From Roseimaritima multifibrata (GTDB lineage Bacteria; Planctomycetota; Planctomycetia; Pirellulales; Pirellulaceae), in assembly GCF_007741495.1 (NCBI RefSeq), contig NZ_CP036262.1:124001-188000 (forward strand): 64,000 nt of DNA, written 5' to 3'. Each line of letters starts with the position of its first letter. The stretch's first letter is position 1. Positions 1 through 10,485 of the stretch are shown here, piece after piece. Below the pieces are notes generated by a model. That model was not told where the DNA came from. It did no database searches and saw only the letters and a program-made list of their open reading frames with translations. A program made the position numbers and the translations under genes.

Positions 1-443
1 GCAATGAAGTAAGCGATCTGGCTCCTCTGGAAGCGATGTCCAATCTGCGGACCTTGTATGTGGCCAACAACAAACTGGAAACAGTTCAGCCGATCGCAAA
101 ACTGACTAAGATTTGGTCGCTGGACGCGTCGGGCAACAAACTGACGGACCTCTCCCCTGTCGCCGATCTGAAATGGTTGACCACTTTGGATGTGCGAAAC
201 AATCAGATCAAGCAGTTGGACCCGATCGCGAATCTGCCCGCACTAAAATATCTGCTGATCAGCAAAAACAAGATCGAAGACTTGGCACCCCTGGTCAAAA
301 TGTGCGAAGCCGACGCCAAGACCGCAAAACGTTTTGCTCCCTACCTAAATGTATACGTAGGGGAAAACCCGCTAAACGAAGAGGGGAAAGCCAAAGCCTT
401 CGAAGCCCTCAAGGCGGCAGGTGTGAAAGTGGTTGAAAAGTAA
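1..443 (+). CDS. Leucine-rich-repeat protein, 3' part (5' end outside window)
   Basis: The frame is open from base 3, before the first internal ATG at 36, so this is the C-terminal end of a longer gene. It shows about five internalin-type LRR units of roughly 22 residues with the pattern LxxLxxLxxLxLxxNxIxDLxPL (for example LTTLDVRNNQIKQLDPIANL), followed by a cap of about 50 residues ending VKVVEK. LRR proteins of this type are usually protein-binding and often secreted or surface proteins in planctomycetes; the localisation signal would lie upstream. The specific partner cannot be told. The gene is followed closely by a strong intrinsic terminator, which supports the stop. Confidence 0.85.
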   Translation, partial: NEVSDLAPLEAMSNLRTLYVANNKLETVQPIAKLTKIWSLDASGNKLTDLSPVADLKWLTTLDVRNNQIKQLDPIANLPALKYLLISKNKIEDLAPLVKMCEADAKTAKRFAPYLNVYVGENPLNEEGKAKAFEALKAAGVKVVEK

Positions 444-480
444 AGAACAACGGTTGTTCGCCGAGAAACAAACTTGCATT

Positions 481-521
481 GATCTCAACGCTGTAGATAA
501 AGCGTTGAGATCATTTTTTTT
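481..521 (+). terminator. Rho-independent terminator after the LRR gene
   Basis: Perfect 12-bp stem GATCTCAACGCT (481-492) / AGCGTTGAGATC (501-512) with an 8-nt loop, followed by ATTTTTTTT. It lies 38 nt after the LRR stop codon and in the right orientation. Confidence 0.88.
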
Positions 522-536
522 GAGTGCTACCAGGGC

Positions 537-617
537 AAAATCCCAAACCGCTGCGTCAGCGAGGGATTGAGGCCTGCTTTTTCTATCCCTCGCTGACGCT
601 GCGACTTGGGATGTTTT
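537..617. repeat. Dispersed inverted repeat, family A copy 1
   Basis: Imperfect long inverted repeat: the left arm contains GCGTCAGCGAGGGA and the right arm TCCCTCGCTGACGC, extended outward by AAATCCCAAACCGCT and GCGACTTGGGAT. The same arms recur at 12155-12225 and a half copy at 11424-11467, so it is a mobile or REP-like intergenic family rather than a gene-specific terminator. Confidence 0.75.
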
Positions 618-813
618 GGCCCTGCCGCACAGTCGCAATCCGCGTCAGCGATTGCTTCCTGTTCAGTGCTTCTCTCGAAGCGAACGTCAATTCGCAATGC
701 CCACGATGAACGATCTGATTATCCTTTAGTGGATTCGTGGCGCATGTTCTACAATGGCGTCGTCAATCCGCTTTGTCTCATCGGGCCCTTTTTCTAACTT
801 GGACGATTACGCA

Positions 814-1797
814 ATGATAGTGAGAACCTGCCTGCCGTTTTGCCTGCTGTTTGCGGCCTTTCTCCCGCTTGCTTTTGCGGTCGATCCGCTCCCTTCGTGG
901 AACGATGGTCCGAACAAAAAAGCGATCATCGATTTTGTTGAAAAGGTGACCAAGGCGGGGACCCCTGATTTTGTTCCGGTCGAGGAGCGGATTTCCGTCT
1001 TCGATAATGATGGGACTTTGTGGTGTGAGAACCCACTCCCCTTTCAAGCGATCTTTGCTGCGGATGAACTGAAGACGTTGCTGCCCGATCATCCGGAATG
1101 GCGCGAGGATCCTTCGGTGAAGGCATTCCTTAAATCGGATATCGCTGCCCTGTCGGCCAATCATTACAAAGGGCTTCTGGAAATTATTGCCCTGACTCAT
1201 GCGGGCATCACGCCGGATGAATTCACCGCTCGAGTGAAACAATGGTTGGCGACTGCCAAACATCCTCGATTTGACCGTCCTTTTACGGAATGTGTTTACC
1301 AGCCGATGCTGGAACTGCTCAGCTACCTTCGCGCCAATGACTTCCAGACCTGGATTGTTTCCGGAGGCGGAGTCGATTTTATGCGAGTCTTTGCCGAAGG
1401 AACGTATGGGATTCCGCCCGAACAGATCATTGGCTCGTATAGCTTGGTGCGATTTGAAATGAAGGATGGCAAGCCGGTCCTAACGAAGACCGTCGATTCC
1501 CTCTTCATTGATGACAAAGGAGGCAAGCCCGTTGGTATCCATACCTTCCTGGGGCGACGCCCGATCGCGGCGTTTGGTAATTCAAATGGAGACCAGGCGA
1601 TGATCGAATACACCACGATCGATAACCCTAGGCCAAGCTTTGGCTTGATCGTCCATCACACCGACGCGGAACGTGAGTATGCTTATGATGCGAATCCCAA
1701 AAGCACGGGCAAGCTGACGACCGCCCTCGAAGTGGCTCCTAAGTATGGCTGGACCGTGGTCGATATGAAGAACGACTGGAAGACGATCCTGCCATAG
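814..1797 (+). CDS. Secreted HAD-superfamily phosphatase
   Basis: About 327 residues. The frame is open from 754, but ATG 814 is preferred because it places a clean signal peptide first (MIVRTCLPFCLLFAAFLPLAFA, probable cleavage before VDPLPSW). HAD motif I is seen as VFDNDGTLW, with the nucleophile Asp and the +2 acid/base Asp; a motif II-like segment is TWIVSGGGVDF and the motif IV region is AAFGNSNGDQAM. The cap insert lies between motifs I and II. The family hydrolyses phosphomonoesters or phosphoserine; with a signal peptide it probably works in the periplasm, as do many planctomycete phosphatases. The gene is monocistronic and convergent with the DUF1501 gene. Substrate unknown. Confidence 0.85.
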   Translation: MIVRTCLPFCLLFAAFLPLAFAVDPLPSWNDGPNKKAIIDFVEKVTKAGTPDFVPVEERISVFDNDGTLWCENPLPFQAIFAADELKTLLPDHPEWREDPSVKAFLKSDIAALSANHYKGLLEIIALTHAGITPDEFTARVKQWLATAKHPRFDRPFTECVYQPMLELLSYLRANDFQTWIVSGGGVDFMRVFAEGTYGIPPEQIIGSYSLVRFEMKDGKPVLTKTVDSLFIDDKGGKPVGIHTFLGRRPIAAFGNSNGDQAMIEYTTIDNPRPSFGLIVHHTDAEREYAYDANPKSTGKLTTALEVAPKYGWTVVDMKNDWKTILP

Positions 1798-1861
1798 ATC
1801 CCATTCGGAGCCAGTAAGGAGATGGTTTTCTGTGGCGGGTGTTCCGCACAGCCATGGCGAA

Positions 1862-3292
1862 CTAGCTCATGATCGCGCTGATGGGGCTGGCCGGTTCGAC
1901 TCCGGTCAGTTTTTGGTCCAGGCCCTTAAAGGGAAAAATGAATCGATCGTGATCGATTCCCATCAGGTTCAAAATGGTCGCGTTTAGGTCGCGGATGTGG
2001 ACACCGTCGCGAACGATGTTGTAACTGAAGTCGTCGGTTTCACCGTGCACGAAGCCCTGCTTGATCCCGGCTCCGGCCAGCCAAATGGTAAAACACTTTG
2101 GATGGTGATCGCGGCCGTAATTTGTTTTAGTCAATTTTCCCTGACAGTAGATCGTGCGGCCAAATTCTCCGCCCCAAACGACTAGCGTTTCATCCAACAT
2201 GCCACGCTGTTTCAGGTCGGTTAACAGGCCTGCGGATGGTTGGTCGACGTCTCGGCATTGTTTAGGTAAATCGCCTGTGAGGTTTCCGTGTTGGTCCCAA
2301 CCGCGATGGAAGATTTGAGTGAACCTTACGCCGCGCTCTGCCATCCTGCGAGACATCAGGCAGCAGTTGGCAAAGGAACCCGGTTTGGTGACGTCGGGAC
2401 CGTATAGGTCCAGCACATGTTGAGGTTCGTCGGAGATGTTGTTTAGGTCGGGGACGCTGGTCTGCATCCGGTAGGCCATCTCGTACTGGGCGATCCGAGC
2501 GTTCGTTTCCGGGTCGGCCAAGCGAGCGTATTCGGCTTCGTTTAGACGCCCGAGTGAATCGAGCATTCGGCGGCGAATTTTAGGACTGATACCATCGGGA
2601 TTCGATAAGTACAGCACGGGATCGCCGGAACTGCGGAGCGCGACACCTTGGTACTTGCTAGGCAAGAAACCATTTCCCCACAAACGGTTGTACAGCGCCT
2701 GAGCTTGCTGGCGTCCGGACCAGCTGGCGGTCATGACTAAAAATGCGGGAAGGTTTTCGTTTTCGGTTCCCAGCCCGTAGCTCAGCCAAGATCCCAGGCT
2801 AGCCTTGCCGGGTAACTGGTCGCCGGTGCAGATGTAGGTGATTGCTGGGTCGTGATTGATCGCTTCGGTATGCATCGAATGGACGAGCGAAATTTCGTCG
2901 ACTTTGGTTGCCATGTGCGGAAGCAACTCGCTGACCATTGTCCCGTCTTTGCCGTGAGGTGCGAACTTATAGACGCTGGGGGCAATCGGGAACCGCGACT
3001 GGCCGCTGGTCATGGTTGTCAGCCGCTGGCCTTGGCGGATCGATTCGGGCAGGTCTTTGTCATACCAATCGGCCATCGCCGGTTTCGGATCCCACATGTC
3101 CATTTGGCTTGGTGCGCCTGACATGAACAGGTAGATCGCTCGCTTCGCTTTTGGTTCATGGTGCGGCAGCGTCGGAAGCCCACCGACAGCTTGTGAACCG
3201 GCCGCAGGACGTTGTTCTAGCGAAGCCAGCGCAGCGGCCCCTAGGCCCGCGGAGGTTTGCGAAAAGAAATGACGACGTGTCTGTGGAGTCAT
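1862..3292 (-). CDS. DUF1501 protein, Tat-exported, partner of the upstream PSD1 protein
   Basis: About 476 residues. The start ATG at 3292 is chosen over an in-frame TTG at 3301. The N-terminus [14 protein letters not shown] is a twin-arginine signal (RRHFF) followed by a short hydrophobic stretch. The body matches the sulfatase-like alkaline-phosphatase fold family DUF1501: [20 protein letters not shown] near the start, [10 protein letters not shown] mid-protein, [15 protein letters not shown], and [11 protein letters not shown] with [15 protein letters not shown] near the end. It lies 14 nt downstream of the DUF1549/DUF1553 gene, a pairing that is very common in Planctomycetes and thought to be involved in breakdown of complex polysaccharides or other polymers. 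No reaction has been established for the family as far as I know. Confidence 0.92.
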   Translation of the reverse strand: MTPQTRRHFFSQTSAGLGAAALASLEQRPAAGSQAVGGLPTLPHHEPKAKRAIYLFMSGAPSQMDMWDPKPAMADWYDKDLPESIRQGQRLTTMTSGQSRFPIAPSVYKFAPHGKDGTMVSELLPHMATKVDEISLVHSMHTEAINHDPAITYICTGDQLPGKASLGSWLSYGLGTENENLPAFLVMTASWSGRQQAQALYNRLWGNGFLPSKYQGVALRSSGDPVLYLSNPDGISPKIRRRMLDSLGRLNEAEYARLADPETNARIAQYEMAYRMQTSVPDLNNISDEPQHVLDLYGPDVTKPGSFANCCLMSRRMAERGVRFTQIFHRGWDQHGNLTGDLPKQCRDVDQPSAGLLTDLKQRGMLDETLVVWGGEFGRTIYCQGKLTKTNYGRDHHPKCFTIWLAGAGIKQGFVHGETDDFSYNIVRDGVHIRDLNATILNLMGIDHDRFIFPFKGLDQKLTGVEPASPISAIMS

Positions 3293-3306
3293 GGTGATCA
3301 ACTGGG

Positions 3307-6300
3307 CTATTTGGTGATAACTTCGTCTAAATTCAGAAGTGTATTAACCAGCACGGTCCAAGCCGCTAACGAAGCGTTCTCGGATTCAACCAAAGCTTTG
3401 GCCGCGGCGGGATCCGCTTCGTAGCTGGCGTTTAGATCGCCTAGGAGTGTCAGTAGTTCTTTCTGTTCGGCATCGGACGGAGACCTCGCAACAATGGTTT
3501 GGAAGATGGTTTCCAGTCGTTCCGGATCGGTCCCTTCGCTTTCGTTGGCGCGACTTGCCAGACGTTTGGCGGCGGTCATGTATTGTGGTTCGTTCAATAA
3601 TAACAATGCCTGTAAAGGCGTATTGGTCCGTTCGCGACGTGCTGTACACGATTCGCGACTAGGGGCATCAAACGTCGATAACTGAGGCGGCGGGCTGGTC
3701 CGTTTCCAGAACGTGTACAGGCTCCGGCGGTAGATCTTGCTGCCGGTATCCGCGGTGAAGCGGACCGTGTTGCTGCCCGAATAACCAACCGCAAACCACA
3801 GCCCATCGGGCTGCGGCGGTTTCACGCTGGGGCCGCCCATTTCTTCGATCAGCAATCCGCTGACCGCTAACGCTTGATCGCGAAGCATTTCTGCATCCAG
3901 GCGAAAGCGTGGGCCTCTAGCTAATAATCGATTGGTCGGATCCTTAGCCAAGATTTCCGGCGTCACTTGGCTGCTGCGGCGATAGGTGTCGGACATTACG
4001 ATTTGTTTCATCATCCGTTTGACATCCCAGCCGGATGCCTGGAAATCGACAGCCAGATGATCCAATAGTTTTGGATGGCTAGGGACGTCCCCTTGGGCGC
4101 CAAAGTCTTCGCTCGTTTTGACAATGCCGGTTCCGAAAACCTGTTGCCAGAAACGGTTCACGATGACTCGGGAAGTCAGCGGGTGGGAAGGCGCGAACAG
4201 CCACTGCGCCAGTCCCAGGCGATTGTTGGGTGCGGATTCAGGAAGCGGTGGGAGGAATTCGGGGACTCGCCGCGTCACCTCTTCGCCGGGGGAATCGTAC
4301 AACCCACGCAGCATGATGTTCGCTTTCCGCGGTTCTTCCGTTTCTTTCCAGACCAATGTGATCGGGATCGCTTTGTTGATCTCTTCCAGGCGTTTGACAA
4401 GGCCCGCTTGTTCGTCTTTTAACGCTAACCAGTCGGGATGCAAGCAGAACGCTTGGCGGTAGTAACTTCGCAGTCCCTCGGTTTGGGCGACGGTTCTTTG
4501 CTCCGCTGGGATCTTGGCGGTTGCCAGGATTTGCGGAGGGGTCACAACGGCAGGAGAGCGAAGGGCCGCAGAGAAGCCAGCGTTTCCGGAGTGATTAACG
4601 ATTTTCAGGTAAAGCGAATTCTCCCCTTTCTTTAAATCCAGTTTGTATTCGGATTCAAGCGCGACCAGCGGGCGTTCGCCGCGGACTTCCGCTAGACGGG
4701 TTCCGTTCAGCCAGACTTGAACTCCGTCACCGGTTCCTAGCAATAGCGTCGCTTGCTGGTCGGTCGGGGCGGTGATCGAACGATGAAGCAAGATTACCGA
4801 CGGTTGGTCGACCGCCGCAGGAAGGTCACTGGAGATCGTGTCATTAAACTGAGGGTGCGACTGCCAAGGGAAGTCCTGGTCGCGATAGCGAACCGCGGTT
4901 TCAGCGGTCGGCGGCGTTTTGTAATCGACGGCTCCGATTTGTCGGGGGTAGGCATGGCTGGGCGATTCCACGGGAAAAGGTCCTGCGAGTTGCCAGTCGG
5001 ATTGCTGCAGACGTTTGCCCTCGGTTGCCTGCGGGATTTGGTCACTGACGGACAGTCGAATTTGGCCAAACAGATGTTCGCTGAACTGCGATTCAAATTT
5101 CAAGCGGACCCGCAGACGTGCTTCACCACCTTCGGATAGCAGCCCCCGCGTGGCGAACCATGCGACTCGAGGTCCCGGTTTTTGGTGTCCTCCGATAGCC
5201 CAGCCTTCGGCTTTTTCGATTTTCCCGTCGTACGCGAAGCGGAGCGCGAATTTACCGTCTGGCTGTTCGAAATCGGCTTCACCGTAGGCGAATTTAACGG
5301 GCAGCCAGTCGTTGCCGGTCGCTTCGCTTTTCGTTTCGATTTCAATTTCTGAAAGGACAGCATTCCCGTTGGAAGCCAATCCCGCCAACGCTTCGGGGGT
5401 GTCGGTGGGAACTTCCAGGCGGACCAAGCGAAGCCCTTCCTGGGCGGGCAGGACCGATTCCAATGTGATCGTTGCGGTGGCTGGCGTTTTGCCACCTAGC
5501 TTGATGATTCCGGTATCGGTTTGCTCCAGTTCCAGCGTCGAATCTTTTCCGGCGTCCAGTTTATCCGGATGCAGGATTTGCCACTGAACGTCCTTGTTTT
5601 CGACCAGTTGTGCTTCCCAACGCGCCTGTTCGGAATCGACCGTATCGATCGGCTGGCGAGCCTCCAAGGCGAGCGCTGCCAACGCGGCGTTGACCTGTTC
5701 GATTTGTTCGATGTCGGCGGGCTGCGGGACCGGCAGGTTGGGTGGATGGTCTTTGACGTTTCCATCAAGCGCGCGTCCATCCAAACTATTGAAGAACGCG
5801 TACAGCGAGTAATAATCTCGCTGAGTAATCGGATCGAATTTATGATCGTGACAGGTGGAGCACTGAGTCGTTAAACCCAAGAAGACCGTTCCAAAAGCAT
5901 CCACACGATCGACAACATTGCGGAAGAAGACTTCGTCATAAATCGACCCTCCCTCGCTGGTTGTCACGTTCAGGCGGTTGTAGCCGCTGGCGATTTTCTG
6001 GTCGAGCGTTGCATTTGGCAGCAGGTCGCCCGCTAACTGTTCGATCCCAAATTGGTCAAACGGCATGTTGTCGTTAAACGCCCGGATCACCCAGTCGCGA
6101 TACGGCCACATTTCGCGGTAGTTGTCCAGGTGCAGGCCATGCGTGTCTCCGTATCGCGTCAGGTCCAGCCAGAACCGAGCCATATGTTCGCCGTACTGAG
6201 GCGAAGCGAGCAATCGGTCGACCGCTTTTTCGTAGGCTTCGGGGGAGGTGTCCGCCAAGAACTGGGAGGTTTGTTCTGGAGTCGGAGGCAGCCCGGTGAG

Positions 6301-6882
6301 ATCAAACGTTAACCGTCGGAAGAGCCGTCGAGGATCTTCCGGGCCGTTGAGTACAAGGCCTGCCGCTTCGGCTCGCTTGGCGATCAGGTAATCGATCGCG
6401 GAGCTCCCTTGAGTCGCAGCAATCGGGTCTGCCTGAGGCGGCGCAAAGGACCAATGCGCCCGGTACTCGGCCCCCTCTTCGATCCAAAGTTTCAGCTTCG
6501 CCTGTTGATCTTCGGTCAGCGGTTTGTGGAAACTTGACGGAGGCATTTGAGCCTCTTCGTCGTCGCTGCTGACGCGTGCCCAAAGTTCGCTGTCATCAAT
6601 GTCCGAGCGACTGACCACTTCAAACAGCCCTTCCTCGGTATCCAGGCGAAGACCGGAATCCCGTTTTTCCTCATCGGGGCCATGGCATGCGAAGCAATGG
6701 TTGGAAAGGATCGGGCGGATGTCTTGGTTGAAATCAATCGTCGCGGATTCGGCGGACTGGGGGGCCGTGTCGTCGGCATTTGCCACCGAGGTCCCCAGAA
6801 CCAGCATGCCAGCGGCAAGGGCAAAAACGAAACGGAAAAGACCCGCCGGAGAAAACGTAGGTTTTTCGAAAGTACCATCCAC
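3307..6882 (-). CDS. Planctomycete cytochrome c / DUF1549 / DUF1553 (PSD1) protein
   Basis: About 1191 residues from a GTG at 6882. The frame stays open to 7290, but that extension consists of 36-residue Arg-rich repeats made by a DNA repeat and would bury the signal sequence ([24 protein letters not shown]), so the shorter start is preferred; the GTG has no well-spaced ribosome site. Domain order: signal peptide; PSCyt1 haem site CFACHGPD with [14 protein letters not shown]1549 with [17 protein letters not shown] and a second haem-type motif [11 protein letters not shown]; a central lectin/PA14-like beta region containing [17 protein letters not shown]-terminal DUF1553 with [20 protein letters not shown] and [11 protein letters not shown]. 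It is a periplasmic multi-domain protein of unknown reaction, cotranscribed with the DUF1501 gene downstream. Confidence 0.9.
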   Translation of the reverse strand: MDGTFEKPTFSPAGLFRFVFALAAGMLVLGTSVANADDTAPQSAESATIDFNQDIRPILSNHCFACHGPDEEKRDSGLRLDTEEGLFEVVSRSDIDDSELWARVSSDDEEAQMPPSSFHKPLTEDQQAKLKLWIEEGAEYRAHWSFAPPQADPIAATQGSSAIDYLIAKRAEAAGLVLNGPEDPRRLFRRLTFDLTGLPPTPEQTSQFLADTSPEAYEKAVDRLLASPQYGEHMARFWLDLTRYGDTHGLHLDNYREMWPYRDWVIRAFNDNMPFDQFGIEQLAGDLLPNATLDQKIASGYNRLNVTTSEGGSIYDEVFFRNVVDRVDAFGTVFLGLTTQCSTCHDHKFDPITQRDYYSLYAFFNSLDGRALDGNVKDHPPNLPVPQPADIEQIEQVNAALAALALEARQPIDTVDSEQARWEAQLVENKDVQWQILHPDKLDAGKDSTLELEQTDTGIIKLGGKTPATATITLESVLPAQEGLRLVRLEVPTDTPEALAGLASNGNAVLSEIEIETKSEATGNDWLPVKFAYGEADFEQPDGKFALRFAYDGKIEKAEGWAIGGHQKPGPRVAWFATRGLLSEGGEARLRVRLKFESQFSEHLFGQIRLSVSDQIPQATEGKRLQQSDWQLAGPFPVESPSHAYPRQIGAVDYKTPPTAETAVRYRDQDFPWQSHPQFNDTISSDLPAAVDQPSVILLHRSITAPTDQQATLLLGTGDGVQVWLNGTRLAEVRGERPLVALESEYKLDLKKGENSLYLKIVNHSGNAGFSAALRSPAVVTPPQILATAKIPAEQRTVAQTEGLRSYYRQAFCLHPDWLALKDEQAGLVKRLEEINKAIPITLVWKETEEPRKANIMLRGLYDSPGEEVTRRVPEFLPPLPESAPNNRLGLAQWLFAPSHPLTSRVIVNRFWQQVFGTGIVKTSEDFGAQGDVPSHPKLLDHLAVDFQASGWDVKRMMKQIVMSDTYRRSSQVTPEILAKDPTNRLLARGPRFRLDAEMLRDQALAVSGLLIEEMGGPSVKPPQPDGLWFAVGYSGSNTVRFTADTGSKIYRRSLYTFWKRTSPPPQLSTFDAPSRESCTARRERTNTPLQALLLLNEPQYMTAAKRLASRANESEGTDPERLETIFQTIVARSPSDAEQKELLTLLGDLNASYEADPAAAKALVESENASLAAWTVLVNTLLNLDEVITK

Positions 6883-7165
6883 CTTCTTAGCGGTACGGCG
6901 CAAGCCGTCCGGCCCCCACGCTGGAAACCTTGCCCGTCGGCCGGTCGGTTGGTGTTGCTCCGGCAGCATTTTTAATGATCGCTCTCGCTCCTTCTTAGCG
7001 GTACGGCGCAAGCCGTCCGGCCCCCGCGCTGGAAACCTTGCCTGTCGGCTGGTCGGTTGGTGTTGCTCCGGCAGCATTTTTAATGCTCGCTCTCGCTCCT
7101 TCTTAGCGGTACGGCGCAAGCCGTCCGGCCCCCGCGATGGAAACCTTGCCCGTCTGCTGGTCGGT
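6883..7165. repeat. 108-bp tandem repeat carrying a REP-like core, about 2.6 copies
   Basis: The block beginning CTTCTTAGCGGTACGGCG recurs at 6883, 6991 and 7099, an exact 108-bp period, so each unit is 36 codons and keeps the frame of the PSD1 gene open upstream of its likely start. Each unit holds the core GTACGGCGCAAGCCGTCCGG found at other intergenic places in this window. Confidence 0.85.
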
Positions 7166-7455
7166 TCATCCCGATCCGCTACGGCAACGCCAGCGACTTC
7201 AAACTCCCCGCGTCCTATTCCACCAATGCGACAACCCAAACCGTGATCGCGGGTAACAGCTTTCGGATAGAGGATCCGCAGGCGAGGCATAGAGAATTTC
7301 CAAAAGCGTATTTGGGAGGTGGGACCCTTCTATTCTACTGCGATTTACAACTTAGAACAAACGAAACTGCGGCTACGGTTCCCGCTTGGCCCGTAGCAGA
7401 TCTATAATCCGGGAAAACCGTTGTTATCGATCGATTCGCTGTTTCCGGGACACCT

Positions 7456-10434
7456 GTGATTAACGCCTCTGAAGACCCCGCCACCAATGACACCATCGAC
7501 TCATCCGAGCTGCAACGGCTGCTGAAACAAGGAATTCGAGGGGAAGTCTACGTCGATGATGTTAGTCGGGGCGTTTATGCGACCGATGCGTCGTTGTTTC
7601 AGATGTTTCCTCGCTGTGTGGTCGTCCCTCGGGATCAGGCGGATCTCTGCCATGCGATGAAAATTGCTGCGGCTCATAAGATCTCGGTGACGCCGCGTGG
7701 GGGGGCGACTTCCCTCTCTGGGCAAACCTATGGGCCCGGGATCATCCTGGATGTTTCGAAGTACATGAACCAAGTCCTCGCGGTCGACGTGCAGGCTCAA
7801 ACAGCGAGGGTTCAGCCGGGCGTCGTCCGCGATCAATTGAATGCGGCGGTCGCCGCGGATCAATTGCATTTCGCTCCTGATCCCGCGACCGGTTCACGAG
7901 CCACGATCGGGGGCATGATTGGAAACAATACGTGTGGGACTAGGAGCGTCGTTTATGGAAAAACGATTGACCACGTCCTTGCCTGCCGGGTTCTGTTGGC
8001 CGATGGAACGGTTGCTGAATTTGAGCAAGTGGAACCAGCGGTTTGGCAAGCAAGAGCGGCCGGGGAAAATGTCTCGGAGCGAGAAGCCGAACTCTATCGC
8101 GGAGTGACGGAGATCATTTCGGAGCACCATGATCAAATCCTTCAGCGATATCCCAAAGTGCTGCGACGGGTTTCCGGTTACAACCTGGATGAATTCGTCG
8201 ACGGCGCAGGCTACACCGGGACGATCGGCCCGCGAGCCGAACAGAACCAGGGGAAACGGCCGTGGAATCTAAGCAACCTGATTGTTGGCAGCGAAGGAAC
8301 CCTTGGCGTGGTCCTGGAGGCGACCGTACGCCTGACGCCCCTGCCCCAAGCCAGCGCGGTTTGTGTGGTCCATTTCAGCGAACTGTTGGATTCATTGAAG
8401 TATGTCGATGCGATGCTCCAGCACGAACCTTCGACGGTTGAACTGCTGGACGAAACGGTCATGCGCGAAGCCAAGGTCAATTCGGCAACGCAGCATATGT
8501 CGCACTTTATCGAAGGGGATCCTGCCGCCGTCCAGATCGTCGAATTCTTTGGCCAAGACCTGCCCGAGGCACAGCGACGCTGTGAACAATTTGCGACCGC
8601 GATGAAAGAGGCGGGGATCGGTTATTCATGGCCCGTGTTGTCGAAGCCGTCGGACGTTCACGATGTCTGGGAAACGCGGAAGCTGGGACTGGGGCTGATT
8701 TCCAATGTGCGTGGCGCCAATAAAGGGCGAGATTTTATCGAAGACGCCTGTGTCCCGACCGCTCATCTTGCGGAATACATTTCCAAAATCCAACAGTTGT
8801 GCACCGCCCAGGGGATCACCCGTTTAAGCCTGTACGCTCACGCGTCGGTTGGAGTCGTGCACGTTGTCCCTGCGCTCGATCTGCATCAGCATGCCGAAGC
8901 CGAAAAGATGCAGGCCATCGCGGATCAGGCTTTCCAGTGGGTGATGGAATATGGCGGGTCTTGGTCGGGCGAACATGGCGATGGACAATTGCGAGGGCAA
9001 TATTTGCCTGCCATGTTTGGTGACGATCTGTATGAAGCCTTCCGCCAAGTCAAAAGGTTATTTGATCCCAACAACCTGATGAATCCAGGGAAGGTAATCG
9101 ATTCTCAAACCCTGCTGGATAATCTGCGATACCAGCCGCCTGGCTATGCAGAAGCTGCCGAAAAATCCGAACAGGCGGCACTGTATAAGTACGCGGACCA
9201 AGGGGGCCTGCAGTTGGCCGTCGAGCAATGCAATGGCGTGGGAGCCTGCCGAAAAATCGGGAGTGGCACAATGTGTCCTTCGTACATGGCGACTCGCGAC
9301 GAACAGCATTCGACGCGAGGACGAGCCAACGCGTTGCGGTTGGCAATGAGCGGGCAGTTAGAGGCAGATCCTCTGGAGGGATTGGCGTCGGATGGGCTGC
9401 ATGACGTGCTTTCTCTCTGCTTGGCGTGCAAGGCTTGCAAAAGCGAATGTCCGAACGCTGTGGATATGGCGAAGCTGAAAAGTGAGGCTTTGCAGATTCG
9501 CCATGACCGCAAAGGAATTTCGCTGGGCGCAAAAGTGTTGGGCCGGATGCCGGATGCCGCCAAGCGTTTCGCTGGCTGGACCGGGAACATCGCCAACCTC
9601 ACGAATTGGATTCCAGGTGGTCGGGCTCTGTTGCAACGAATGGTTGGGATCGATCGTCGGCGTCCGCTGCCGACCTTTGCCACGACAACCCTTGCACAAT
9701 CGCTTCAGCGGGATCCTGTTCCGACCGGTCGGCGAGACCGTGGGCGGGTCGTGTTGTTCGACGATACGTACGCCAACTACTTTGAACCCAACCTGGGGCG
9801 TGCGGCTATCGGATTGTTAGAAGATGCGGGATACGAGGTCATTCTGGCAAAGGCCGGTTGCTGCCAGCGAACTCGGCTGAGCAAGGGACTGGTTCGTGAA
9901 GCCAAAAAGTACGGCGTTGAAGTCTTTCGTCGGTTGGACGTTTTTGCACAACAAGGGTTGCCGATCCTCTGCCTGGAACCTTCGTGTGCCTCCGCGTTGG
10001 TCGACGATCTTCCCGATTTGCTAGACGACCGAGAACTCGCCCAGCGGGTGGCCGGACAGATTCAGATGCTGGATGGCTTTTTGGATCGTGAGGGAATCGA
10101 AGTCGAATGCACGGAGGAATCGATTCTGTTGCATGGACACTGTCATCAGAAAGCGACCTTTGGAACCAGCGCGATCCATGCCCTATTGGGAGGCCCCGAA
10201 TCGGGATGCTGCGAAGAAGTCGATTCGGGGTGTTGCGGGATGGCCGGATCGTTTGGCTACGAGCACTACGACCTGTCGCAGCAAGTTGGTGAAGACCGAT
10301 TGTTTCCGGCGGTTCGCCAGGCGGTTGCAGAGGGGCGTGCCGTGGTTGCTTGTGGCATTTCATGTCGGCATCAACTAAAAGATTGTTTGGGGGTGGATGC
10401 CAAACACTTCGTTGAAGTGCTCCGCATCCGGTAG
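7456..10434 (+). CDS. FAD-linked oxidase fused to Fe-S / cysteine-rich domain oxidoreductase (GlcD-GlcF / D-lactate dehydrogenase type)
   Basis: 992 residues from a GTG start. The N-terminal half is a VAO-type FAD-binding oxidase (TPRGGATSLSGQTYGPGIILD, then GGMIGNNTCGTRSVVYG, and the C-terminal signature SGEHGDGQLRGQYLPAMFG with the active-site His). The second half carries a ferredoxin region (CNGVGACRKIGSGTMCPSYMA and CLACKACKSECPNAVD, two 4Fe-4S clusters) and two cysteine-rich CCG-type motifs (AGCCQRTRLSKG; SGCCGMAGSFGYEHYD) as in GlcF and heterodisulfide reductase. The fused arrangement fits a membrane-associated dehydrogenase for D-lactate, glycolate or another 2-hydroxy acid feeding electrons to quinone. 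It is divergent from the PSD1 gene and alone in its transcript. Substrate not decided by sequence. Confidence 0.92.
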   Translation: MINASEDPATNDTIDSSELQRLLKQGIRGEVYVDDVSRGVYATDASLFQMFPRCVVVPRDQADLCHAMKIAAAHKISVTPRGGATSLSGQTYGPGIILDVSKYMNQVLAVDVQAQTARVQPGVVRDQLNAAVAADQLHFAPDPATGSRATIGGMIGNNTCGTRSVVYGKTIDHVLACRVLLADGTVAEFEQVEPAVWQARAAGENVSEREAELYRGVTEIISEHHDQILQRYPKVLRRVSGYNLDEFVDGAGYTGTIGPRAEQNQGKRPWNLSNLIVGSEGTLGVVLEATVRLTPLPQASAVCVVHFSELLDSLKYVDAMLQHEPSTVELLDETVMREAKVNSATQHMSHFIEGDPAAVQIVEFFGQDLPEAQRRCEQFATAMKEAGIGYSWPVLSKPSDVHDVWETRKLGLGLISNVRGANKGRDFIEDACVPTAHLAEYISKIQQLCTAQGITRLSLYAHASVGVVHVVPALDLHQHAEAEKMQAIADQAFQWVMEYGGSWSGEHGDGQLRGQYLPAMFGDDLYEAFRQVKRLFDPNNLMNPGKVIDSQTLLDNLRYQPPGYAEAAEKSEQAALYKYADQGGLQLAVEQCNGVGACRKIGSGTMCPSYMATRDEQHSTRGRANALRLAMSGQLEADPLEGLASDGLHDVLSLCLACKACKSECPNAVDMAKLKSEALQIRHDRKGISLGAKVLGRMPDAAKRFAGWTGNIANLTNWIPGGRALLQRMVGIDRRRPLPTFATTTLAQSLQRDPVPTGRRDRGRVVLFDDTYANYFEPNLGRAAIGLLEDAGYEVILAKAGCCQRTRLSKGLVREAKKYGVEVFRRLDVFAQQGLPILCLEPSCASALVDDLPDLLDDRELAQRVAGQIQMLDGFLDREGIEVECTEESILLHGHCHQKATFGTSAIHALLGGPESGCCEEVDSGCCGMAGSFGYEHYDLSQQVGEDRLFPAVRQAVAEGRAVVACGISCRHQLKDCLGVDAKHFVEVLRIR

Positions 10435-10485
10435 ATCCAGACTGGTTTTGGACTACATCGTCGTTTCACTACTTGGATAAAAACC

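Noticed and set aside
4075-6312. Several plus-strand frames of 80-130 residues opposite the PSD1 gene
   Set aside because: They mirror a strongly supported coding sequence and have no independent support.
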